A stretch of DNA of 64,000 nucleotides from Cryobacterium mannosilyticum (GTDB lineage Bacteria; Actinomycetota; Actinomycetes; Actinomycetales; Microbacteriaceae). The position numbers were made by a program, and so were the translations under genes. The DNA lies in NCBI RefSeq assembly GCF_004402705.1, contig NZ_SOFM01000044.1:1-64000 (forward strand). Reading direction: 5' to 3'. This document shows, one piece after another, positions 26,129-32,837 of this stretch (the stretch's first letter is position 1; each line of letters begins with the position of its first letter). Under the pieces are notes generated by a model, which worked only from the letters and a program-made list of their open reading frames with translations, searched no databases and was not told the origin of the DNA.

Positions 26129-26610
26129 CGACCGGTCATCCGGCGCAGGGCCTCGACGATGAGGTCAGGGGCGGGCGGGTTGCCCGGCACGGAGAGGTCG
26201 ACGTCGACGAATTCGGACACGGGGCCGGCGATCCCGTACCCCTCCGCGAAGACGCCGCCGGTGATGGCGCAATCGCCCACGGCGATCACGAAGCGCGGGG
26301 TCGGGGTGGCGTCGATCGTGCGTCGCAGCGGTTCGATCATGTTGCGGGTCACGGCTCCGGTGATCAGGAGCACGTCGGCATGCCGCGGCGATGCCACGAG
26401 ACGGATGCCGTACCGCTCCACGTCGTAGACCGGGCCGAAGGCGCTCGCGACCTCCTGGGCGCAGTCGTTGCACCCGCCGGCGTTGATGAACCGCACCTGC
26501 ACGCTGCCGCCGAAGACCTCGGCTCCGGCGAAGAGCGCCGGGGCCGGCGGGGCCGGTTCGGCGATGCGCCCGCTCTGCCGGATGAGGCGGGCCAGGCGCG
26601 AGACGCTCAC
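26125..26610 (-). CDS. NuoB/hydrogenase small-subunit-like protein with an atypical Fe-S site
   Basis: Peripheral subunit of 161 aa, first gene of the six-gene operon and comparable to M. tuberculosis Rv0082. It keeps three of the four expected N2-cluster cysteines: C47 and C50 in GGCNDC and C114 in VGDCAI. The fourth position, normally PGCPP, is PGNPP (Asn144). A 4Fe-4S cluster with a non-Cys ligand, a 3Fe-4S cluster or loss of the cluster are all possible. ERYGIRLVASPRHADVLLIT is highly typical of the family. The gene starts about 145 bases after the predicted transcription start. Confidence 0.88.
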   Translation of the reverse strand: MSVSRLARLIRQSGRIAEPAPPAPALFAGAEVFGGSVQVRFINAGGCNDCAQEVASAFGPVYDVERYGIRLVASPRHADVLLITGAVTRNMIEPLRRTIDATPTPRFVIAVGDCAITGGVFAEGYGIAGPVSEFVDVDLSVPGNPPAPDLIVEALRRMTGR

Positions 26611-26760
26611 GTCAGGCCCCGGTGATCGTGCGGATGCTGGCGGTCATCGCGTTCTCGGTTCTCGCTGCGGGCGGTGCGTTCGGCGCCGGCCCTGACTCGA
26701 CAGTAGCAGCGCGGACCCGGCGGGCATCAGGTCGACTCGCGCGCTAAACATCATTACTTC

Positions 26761-26796
26761 TTTATATACCTATATGATGAATTTATCAAATAGATG
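26761..26796 (-). promoter_or_regulatory. hyc-like operon promoter with a 24-bp near-palindromic operator
   Basis: On the minus strand TTGATA (26784-26789), a 17-base spacer and TATAAA (26761-26766) form a near-consensus promoter. Positions 26770-26793 are a 24-bp palindrome with 10 of 12 pairs matching (outer halves CTATTTGATA and ATCATATAG), covering the -35 and spacer. It includes the element shared with the arsR promoter. The rest of 26611-26867 shows no gene. Confidence 0.72.
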
Positions 26797-26867
26797 TGCC
26801 GGGCGCGGGCTGGCGGGGGAGCCTCACCGGAACGGGCGGCGGGCCACCCGCCCGGGCGCCGCGGGGG

Positions 26868-27380
26868 CTAGGAGTCCGGGCGGTCGGCGCCGGAGTCGCG
26901 TCCGGCGCCGGAGTCGCGTCCGGCTCGCTCGAGCAGCGGCGTGACCCGAAAGGGGATGAGCTCGCCCATCGCGAGCGACGTCTCGGTGCGCTCGACGCCG
27001 TCGCAGGCGAGGATCGTGCCGTCGATCCGGAACAGATCGTCGGCATCCGTGCAGACCACCCGCACCAGCAGGTCGGTCGATCCGCTCATCCCGTGCGCCT
27101 GCACGATCTCGGGGATGAGGGTGAGCTCGGCGATGATCTGCGTGAGCCGTTTCTGCTGCACGTGCACCTCGATGAAGGCCGTCAACGGGTAGCCGAGGGC
27201 GACCGGGTTGATCCGGCGGTCGAAGGAGAGGAACGCGTTGGATTCCTCGAGCCTGGCCATCCGCGCCTGCACGGTGTTCCGGGACAGCCGGAGTTGCTGC
27301 GCGAGGGCGACGAAGGTGCTGCGCGGATCGACGCACAGGGCGCGGAGCAGCTGCAGGTCGACTCTGTCCAGACTGTGCAT
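26868..27380 (-). CDS. Lrp/AsnC family transcriptional regulator
   Basis: Amino-acid-responsive regulator of 170 aa. The N-terminal HTH covers about residues 4-50 (DRVDLQLLRALCVDPRSTFV, LRLSRNTVQARMARLEESNA). The C-terminal RAM domain follows (LTAFIEVHVQQ, then VQAHGMSGSTDLLVRVVC). The end carries a duplicated Gly-Arg-Asp-Ser-Gly-Ala. It is divergent from bkdABC and so probably controls branched-chain keto acid dehydrogenase, like BkdR-type regulators. TAATCT lies eight bases before the ATG, predicting a leaderless mRNA; an upstream in-frame ATG at 27398 would precede that promoter. Confidence 0.87.
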   Translation of the reverse strand: MHSLDRVDLQLLRALCVDPRSTFVALAQQLRLSRNTVQARMARLEESNAFLSFDRRINPVALGYPLTAFIEVHVQQKRLTQIIAELTLIPEIVQAHGMSGSTDLLVRVVCTDADDLFRIDGTILACDGVERTETSLAMGELIPFRVTPLLERAGRDSGAGRDSGADRPDS

Positions 27381-27387
27381 AGTGCAC
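27375..27387. promoter_or_regulatory. palindrome at the lrp start codon, probable autoregulatory site
   Basis: GTGCATAGTGCAC is a 5-bp perfect inverted repeat (GTGCA/TGCAC) around three bases. It overlaps the lrp start codon and the predicted start of its transcript, and lies in the 134-bp divergent gap with bkdA. Length and symmetry suit an Lrp-family operator. Confidence 0.5.
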
Positions 27388-27514
27388 GAGATTAGCACGC
27401 CGGTTGGTCCCTGAATAGAGCAGAATGCCCAGTCTCAAGCGGGATGGTTGTGCTCTGTGCCGCATGACCGTACGCTCGGTGCAACTTCGGCAACGACGCT
27501 GGGAGCGGCTCACC

Positions 27515-28624
27515 ATGTCAGAATCTTTCCCGGGGGAAAACCCCGTCACTTTCTTACAACTCGTCTCACCTGAGGGTGTGCGGGTGGCTTCGGAAACAGC
27601 CGATCCCTGGCTCGACGATGTCTCGGGGGCCGACCTCGTCGCCCTCTACCAGGACATGGTCGTGGTGCGGCGGATCGACACCGAGGCCACGGCGCTGCAG
27701 CGCCAGGGGGAGCTCGGCCTCTGGCCGCCGCTGCTCGGCCAGGAGGCAGCCCAGATCGGTTCGGCCCGCGCCCTGCGGGCGGACGACTTCGTCTTCACCA
27801 GCTACCGCGAGAACGCGGTGGCCTGGTGCCGCGGGGTCGGCCTGACCGACATCGTGCGGGTGTGGCGCGGCAACGCACAATCCGGCTGGGATCCGTACTC
27901 CGTCGGGATGGCCACCCCGGCGATCATCATTGGCGCCCAGACCCTGCACGCGACGGGCTGGGCCCTCGGCGCCCAGCACGACGGCACGGACTCGGTGGCC
28001 GTGGCCTACTTCGGCGACGGCGCCACGAGCGAGGGCGACGTGAGCGAGGCGCTCGTCTTCGCCGCCAGCTTCCAAGCCCCGGTGATCTTCTTCTGCCAGA
28101 ACAACCAGTGGGCGATCTCCGAACCGGTCGGCCTGCAGTCCCGGGCGAACCTGGTCGACCGGGCCCTCGGCTTCGGCATCCCCGGCATCCGGGTCGACGG
28201 GAACGACGTGCTCGCCGTGCTCGCGGCCACCCGGATGGCCCTCCACCGTGCCCGCACCGGCGGCGGACCCACCTTCATCGAGGCGGTCACCTACCGGATG
28301 GGCCCGCACACCACGGCCGACGACCCCACCCGTTACCGGCCCGCCGCCGAACTGGAGGAGTGGAGGGCGAAGGACCCGATCCTGCGCCTGGAGCGGCTGC
28401 TCGACTCGCTCGGGCTGCTCAGCAGCGAGCTCGCCGACCAGACCAAGGGGCTCGCGGATGCCGCCGCCGCCGAGCTGCGGGCCGGCTGCATCGGCCTGGC
28501 CGACCCCGAGCCGCTCACGGTCTTCGACCACGTCTTCGCCACCCCGAACGCCACGCTCGACCGACAGCGCGCCGAGTACGCCCACTATCTCGCAAGTTTC
28601 GACTCCACCGGAGGGAAGGCCTGA
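27515..28624 (+). CDS. bkdA: branched-chain 2-oxo acid dehydrogenase E1 alpha subunit
   Basis: Thiamine-diphosphate enzyme subunit of 369 aa that decarboxylates leucine, isoleucine and valine keto acids. The ThDP motif runs from GDGATSEGDVSEAL (near residue 167) to QNN about 25 residues later. FTSYRENAVAWCRG and the phosphorylation-loop-like YRMGPHTTADDPTRYR are characteristic of the branched-chain type. ATG 27515 follows GGGAG; upstream in-frame ATGs lie in the divergent regulatory region. The stop and the bkdB start share a base (TGATG). Confidence 0.93.
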   Translation: MSESFPGENPVTFLQLVSPEGVRVASETADPWLDDVSGADLVALYQDMVVVRRIDTEATALQRQGELGLWPPLLGQEAAQIGSARALRADDFVFTSYRENAVAWCRGVGLTDIVRVWRGNAQSGWDPYSVGMATPAIIIGAQTLHATGWALGAQHDGTDSVAVAYFGDGATSEGDVSEALVFAASFQAPVIFFCQNNQWAISEPVGLQSRANLVDRALGFGIPGIRVDGNDVLAVLAATRMALHRARTGGGPTFIEAVTYRMGPHTTADDPTRYRPAAELEEWRAKDPILRLERLLDSLGLLSSELADQTKGLADAAAAELRAGCIGLADPEPLTVFDHVFATPNATLDRQRAEYAHYLASFDSTGGKA

Positions 28625-29736
28625 TGACCATGACGACCATGATGAGGCCGGCGGCATCCGCCCTGCTCGGCCAGACGAGCGGCTCGGGCGGCTCCGCCCC
28701 GCGCCCGGGCGAGAGCCTGCCGGGCGCCCCGCTCCGCACTCCCGTTCCGCTGACCGGCACGACCACGCTGACCATGGCCAAGGCCATCAACGCGGGGCTC
28801 CGCCAGGCCATGCTCGACGACCCGAAGGTGGTGCTGCTCGGCGAGGACATCGGCCTGCTCGGCGGCGTGTTCCGGGTGACCAGCGACCTGCTCGCCGAGT
28901 TCGGCGCCCGCCGGGTGATCGACACACCACTGGCCGAGTCCGCGATCATCGGCACCGCGGTCGGCCTGGCCTACCGCGGCTACCGCCCGGTCTGCGAGAT
29001 CCAGTTCGACGGTTTCATCTTCCCCGGCTTCGACCAGATCGTCAGCCAGGTGGCGAAGCTGCACTACCGCACCCAGGGGCGGGTGAGCATGCCGATCACC
29101 ATCCGGGTTCCCTTCGGCGGCGGAATCGGCGCCGCCGAGCACCACTCCGAGTCCCCGGAGGCCTACTTCACCCACACCTCCGGGCTGCGGGTGATCGCGG
29201 TCTCCGACCCGCAGGACGCCTACGGGCTCATCCGCCAGGCGATCGCCTCGGACGACCCGGTGCTCTACTTCGAACCCAAGCGCCGCTACCACGTCAAGGG
29301 CGAGGTGTCGCCGGAGCTCGGAGCCCCGATGGAGCGCGCCCGGATCGTGGCCGCCGGCACCGACGTCACCCTGCTGTGTTACGGGGCGCTGGTGAGCACC
29401 GCGAAGGATGCCGCGCTCGCCGCCGCCGACGAGGGCGTGTCGATCGAGGTCATCGACCTGCGCTCGCTCTCCCCGGTGGACTACGAGACCGTCGAGGCAT
29501 CCGTTCGGAAGACCGGCCGGCTCGTCATCACCCACGAGGCCGCCCGCTCAGGCGGCCTCGGTGGGGAGATCGCCGCCGTCGTCACCGAGCGCTGCTTCGA
29601 CTACCTCGAGGCCGCCCCGGTGCGCGTCACCGGCTTCGACATCCCGTATCCGCCGGCGAAGCTGGAGAGCCACCACCTGCCCGACCTGGACCGGATCCTC
29701 GACGGCGTCGACCGCGCCCTGGGGCGGCAGCGATGA
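28624..29736 (+). CDS. bkdB: branched-chain 2-oxo acid dehydrogenase E1 beta subunit
   Basis: Partner of BkdA, 370 aa. After a low-complexity N-terminus, the transketolase pyrimidine-binding domain starts near residue 45 (LTMAKAINAGLRQAMLDDPK, LLGEDIGLLGGVF) with RVIDTPLAESAIIGTAVGLA near 98. The C-terminal transketolase domain includes IEVIDLRSLSPVDYETVEAS and THEAARSGGLGGEIAA. Several ATGs occur early; 28624 gives the one-base overlap with bkdA, though translation could start at the later Met codons. Its stop overlaps bkdC (ATGA). Confidence 0.93.
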   Translation: MTMTTMMRPAASALLGQTSGSGGSAPRPGESLPGAPLRTPVPLTGTTTLTMAKAINAGLRQAMLDDPKVVLLGEDIGLLGGVFRVTSDLLAEFGARRVIDTPLAESAIIGTAVGLAYRGYRPVCEIQFDGFIFPGFDQIVSQVAKLHYRTQGRVSMPITIRVPFGGGIGAAEHHSESPEAYFTHTSGLRVIAVSDPQDAYGLIRQAIASDDPVLYFEPKRRYHVKGEVSPELGAPMERARIVAAGTDVTLLCYGALVSTAKDAALAAADEGVSIEVIDLRSLSPVDYETVEASVRKTGRLVITHEAARSGGLGGEIAAVVTERCFDYLEAAPVRVTGFDIPYPPAKLESHHLPDLDRILDGVDRALGRQR

Positions 29737-31148
29737 TCAAGGTGTTCCGGCTTCCCGACCTCGGCGAGGGGCTGACCGAGTCCGAGATCGTGGCCTGGCG
29801 GGTGTCTCCCGGCGACACGGTCGAGCTGAACCAGCTCATCGCCGACGTGGAGACCGCCAAGGCCGTCGTCGAGCTACCGTCGCCGTTCGCCGGGGTTGTC
29901 ACCCAACTCCACCAGCAGCCGGGAACGGTCGTGCACGTCGGCGAGCCGATCGTCTCGTTCGAGGTGGCGGGTGCCGAGCCGGCCGAACCGGCCGAACCGG
30001 CGGGCGGCACGCCAGGCCAGGCGGATGCCGCGGCTCCGGCCGAGCCGGCCGAGGAGCGCGAGCCAGTACTGGTCGGCTACGGCGCGGCCCCCGAGCGTTC
30101 GGGCCGGCCGCACCGGCGGGCCCGCTCAGGATCTGCGGATGCGGGCGGGCAGGCTGCCGAGGCGCCTGCCTCGGCTGAGCCCACCGATGTGGAGCCCACC
30201 GCCGTTGAGACGGCCGCCACGGAGCGCATCGCCGTTGAGCCCAGCGAGCCCGCTGCGGCCCGGCCCCGATCGACCCCGCCCGTGCGCGCCCTCGCCCGGG
30301 TGCTCGGCGTGGACCTGTCCCACCTCACCGGCACCGGACCGACCGGCCTGATCACCAGGGAGGACGTGCGCGCCCAGCTCGCCCGGCCCGCGGAGGCGCC
30401 CGACGGGACCGAAACCGGCGCCCCTGCCCCGACCCCCGGCCCGGGGCAACGGGAGACCCGCAGTCCCATCCGGAGCGTGCGCAAGCACACCGCCGCGGCC
30501 ATGGTGCGGAGCGCCTTCACCGCCCCGCACGTCACCGAATTCCTCACCATCGACGTCACCCCGACCATGGAGCTGATCGACGCGCTGAAGACGAACCGGT
30601 CCTTCCAGGGGATGCGCATCGGCATCCTCGCCGTCGTCGCGAAGGCGCTCTGCCTCGCGGTCGCCCGCAACCCGGACGTGAACACCCGGTGGGACGAGGC
30701 GGCCGGCGAGATCGTGCAGTTCCACCACGTCAACCTGGGCATCGCGGCCGCCACCCCGCGCGGCCTGCTCGTGCCGAACATCCCGGACGCCGACCGGCTC
30801 GGCCTCGCCGACCTGGCCGCGGCGCTCGCCGAACTCACCGAGGCGGCCAGGGCCGGCACGACCAGCGCGGCCTCGCTCCGCGGCGGCACGATCTCGATCA
30901 CCAACGTCGGCGTCTTCGGCATCGACGCCGGAACGCCGATCCTCAACCCGGGCGAGGCCGCGATCCTGGCCGTGGGCGGCATCCGTCGCCAGCCCTGGGA
31001 ACACCACGGCGGGATCGCGCTGCGCCACGTGATGACACTCAGCCTCTCCTTCGACCACCGGCTGGTCGACGGCGAACAGGGTGCCCGGTTCCTGGTCGAC
31101 ATCGGCACCATCCTGGCCGACCCGGCCATGGTCCTCACCATGGTCTAG
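29733..31148 (+). CDS. bkdC: branched-chain 2-oxo acid dehydrogenase E2 (dihydrolipoamide acyltransferase)
   Basis: Core acyltransferase of 471 aa. The lipoyl domain at 1-78 carries the modified Lys43 in DVETAKAVVE. A long Pro/Ala/Glu linker follows, then an E3/E1-binding domain near 180-215 (TPPVRALARVLGVDLSHLTG, GPTGLITREDV) and the catalytic domain, ending with the active-site DHRLVDGEQGARFL (His and Asp present). No E3 gene is present, so a shared lipoamide dehydrogenase is needed. The order bkdA-bkdB-bkdC matches M. tuberculosis Rv2497c-Rv2495c. Confidence 0.93.
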   Translation: MIKVFRLPDLGEGLTESEIVAWRVSPGDTVELNQLIADVETAKAVVELPSPFAGVVTQLHQQPGTVVHVGEPIVSFEVAGAEPAEPAEPAGGTPGQADAAAPAEPAEEREPVLVGYGAAPERSGRPHRRARSGSADAGGQAAEAPASAEPTDVEPTAVETAATERIAVEPSEPAAARPRSTPPVRALARVLGVDLSHLTGTGPTGLITREDVRAQLARPAEAPDGTETGAPAPTPGPGQRETRSPIRSVRKHTAAAMVRSAFTAPHVTEFLTIDVTPTMELIDALKTNRSFQGMRIGILAVVAKALCLAVARNPDVNTRWDEAAGEIVQFHHVNLGIAAATPRGLLVPNIPDADRLGLADLAAALAELTEAARAGTTSAASLRGGTISITNVGVFGIDAGTPILNPGEAAILAVGGIRRQPWEHHGGIALRHVMTLSLSFDHRLVDGEQGARFLVDIGTILADPAMVLTMV

Positions 31149-31162
31149 CCGGTGTTTCCTGG

Positions 31163-31191
31163 CCGGCGCCGCAGGGGACCGGCGCCGCAGG
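31163..31191. repeat. 13-bp direct repeat after bkdC
   Basis: CCGGCGCCGCAGG occurs at 31163-31175 and 31179-31191, just before the large inverted repeat. Confidence 0.85.
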
Positions 31192-31199
31192 ATGCCGAC

Positions 31200-31259
31200 C
31201 GCGCCAGTTCCGCCGTTGCGCTGCAGGCGTGCCTGGGGCGTTGCGGCGGAACTGGCGCG
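31200..31259. repeat. 60-bp inverted repeat with perfect 16-bp arms
   Basis: CGCGCCAGTTCCGCCG (31200-31215) and its exact complement (31244-31259) flank a 28-base interior containing CAGG-CGTG-CCTG. It lies in the 217-bp gap between bkdC and the next gene and has no T-run. It could terminate transcription or be a REP/MITE-like unit. I see no gene in this gap. Confidence 0.85.
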
Positions 31260-31365
31260 CTCGGGAATGAGCGGCCGGAACGGGTGCCCTGGCGGCGGTG
31301 GCAGCCCCCACTCCCGCCGGTCAGCACCGGTTGACCGGCCACGGGTGACGGAGCAGAGTGGGGGT

Positions 31366-32028
31366 ATGAGCCCAGCGAGCACCATCCTCACCACTGTCCA
31401 GACCGAGTCCGTGCTGGCCGGGGGCGCTTTCGTGCACCTGGACGGCACCCTTCACGGCGCGTTCCGGACGGCCGACTTCGCCTCCGCCGCCCGCCTGGTC
31501 GCGGCGATCGCCGAGGCGGCGGATGCGGCGAACCACCACCCGGAGGTGCGCCTCGGCTACGGCACCGTCGGCATCCGGCTCCGCTCCCACGACGCCGGCG
31601 GGGTGACCGAGCGTGACCTCGCCCTGGCCCTGCGCTGCCAGCAGCTCGCCGACGCGGAGGGCGCCGAACGCGCCCGGCCGGCCCCGGCCCGCTACGACGT
31701 GGCGATCGACAGCACCGACGCCGACGCGATCCGCCCGTTCTGGCAGGTCGGTCTCGGCTACGTCGAACTGGACACCGCCGACGGCATCGAGCTCGTCGAC
31801 CCGCGCGGCGACGGCCCGAAGGTCTGGTTCCAGCACATGGAGATCGCCCGCACCGACCGCAACCGGATCCACCTCGACGTGTACCTGCCCACGAGTGACG
31901 CCGAGGAGCGGGTGCAGGCGATCATCGAGGCCGGCGGCCTCCTGCTCACCGACGAGCACGCCCCCGACTGGTGGGTGCTGGCGGATGTCGACGGCAACGA
32001 GCTCTGCGTCTGCACCACCGTCTACTGA
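31366..32028 (+). CDS. pterin-4a-carbinolamine dehydratase-like / VOC domain fusion
   Basis: Protein of 220 aa in two parts. Residues about 20-105 look like a 4a-hydroxytetrahydrobiopterin dehydratase: LHGAFRTADFASAARLVAAI, then the metal-free active-site signature ANHHPEVRLGYGTVGIRLRS. Residues about 110-220 resemble a glyoxalase/VOC domain (DATDADAIRPFW-like, then ARTDRNRIHLDVYLP and WWVLADVDGNELCVCTT). The function is unknown; the pterin domain may be catalytic or purely structural. It ends 7 bases inside the convergent TetR gene and could be co-transcribed with bkdABC only by reading through the inverted repeat. Confidence 0.78.
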   Translation: MSPASTILTTVQTESVLAGGAFVHLDGTLHGAFRTADFASAARLVAAIAEAADAANHHPEVRLGYGTVGIRLRSHDAGGVTERDLALALRCQQLADAEGAERARPAPARYDVAIDSTDADAIRPFWQVGLGYVELDTADGIELVDPRGDGPKVWFQHMEIARTDRNRIHLDVYLPTSDAEERVQAIIEAGGLLLTDEHAPDWWVLADVDGNELCVCTTVY

Positions 32029-32678
32029 CCGGCGGGCACACCCAGGGCGGCGAGCGCCATCTCCTCGAGCACGGGCCGCACGGTGCGCGCCGAGGACGCC
32101 TGCATGCTGTGGGGCGTGGAATTGAGCAGCCCGAAGGTGGCCTGGGCACGGATGCGCAGCAGCTTCGCGTCGACCTCGGGGTGCACCTCCCCGAGCAGGC
32201 GCACCCACAGCTCCACGTAGCTCCGCTGGAGGGCGCGCACCTCGTGCCGCTCGGCCTCGGCGAGGCTGTCCAGGTCCCGGTCCTGCACCCGGATGACGTC
32301 GGGGTTGGCCAGGGCGAAGGCCAGGTGGAAGCGCACCAGCGAGCGCAGCGCCGCCGCGGCATCCGTCGCCGTCGCCACGACCGTGCGGCCGCCCTCGACG
32401 AGGTCGGCGCTCGCCCCGACCAGGAGCGCGGCGAGCACGGCCTGCTTGCCGCTGAAGTGCCGGTAGACGGCCGGGCCGCTCACGCCGGCGGCCGCGCCGA
32501 GATCCTCGATCGACACGCCGTTGAAGCCCGACCGGGCGAACAGCGCCGCGGCCGCCTCGAGCAGGGCCTGGCGCCGGTCGGCCTTCGCCCGGCTCCGCGG
32601 CGTGGGCGGTGTCGCGGGCGAAGGTGAGTGCGCGGGCTGCGCGGCGGGCGGAAGGGCGGGCGGAACGGCGGTGGCCAC
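32022..32678 (-). CDS. TetR family transcriptional regulator
   Basis: Repressor of 218 aa with an extended Pro/Ala-rich N-terminus and an HTH at about residues 35-80 (LLEAAAALFARSGFNGVSIE, AAGVSGPAVYRHFSGKQAVL). The ligand domain ends RPVLEEMALAALG. It resembles SACE_7301/KstR2-like regulators of acyl-CoA metabolism. The GTG at 32678 follows AAAGGAG seven bases upstream. It is divergent from accD1-accA1-acyl-CoA dehydrogenase, with an operator-like palindrome between them, so it is the likely repressor of leucine/acyl-CoA catabolism. Confidence 0.85.
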   Translation of the reverse strand: MATAVPPALPPAAQPAHSPSPATPPTPRSRAKADRRQALLEAAAALFARSGFNGVSIEDLGAAAGVSGPAVYRHFSGKQAVLAALLVGASADLVEGGRTVVATATDAAAALRSLVRFHLAFALANPDVIRVQDRDLDSLAEAERHEVRALQRSYVELWVRLLGEVHPEVDAKLLRIRAQATFGLLNSTPHSMQASSARTVRPVLEEMALAALGVPAGQ

Positions 32679-32712
32679 GGGCGGCTCCTTTCCGGCAGGG
32701 TCTGGACTTCTC

Positions 32713-32757
32713 AGTTACGAACCGCTAACCTGAATTTTCGGTTAGGGATCACTAACT
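32713..32757. promoter_or_regulatory. nested palindromes, probable TetR operator
   Basis: CTAACC (32725-32730) and GGTTAG (32740-32745) form an inner inverted repeat with a 9-base spacer. AGTTA (32713-32717) and TAACT (32753-32757) form an outer one with nearly the same centre. The site lies in the divergent gap between tetR and accD1. Confidence 0.6.
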
Positions 32758-32837
32758 GTATCGGATGTCCGGCGAACTGCCTCCCGGTGTGAAACCCGGG
32801 TGCCGCGCGGCGGGCACGCTCGAACGGGAAGCTGTCG

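Noticed and set aside
19410..26610. Annotation of the six-gene cluster as a formate hydrogenlyase or functional NiFe hydrogenase
   Set aside because: No NiFe cysteine motifs remain in the large subunit, and no formate dehydrogenase, ferredoxin-like HyfH or maturation gene is nearby.
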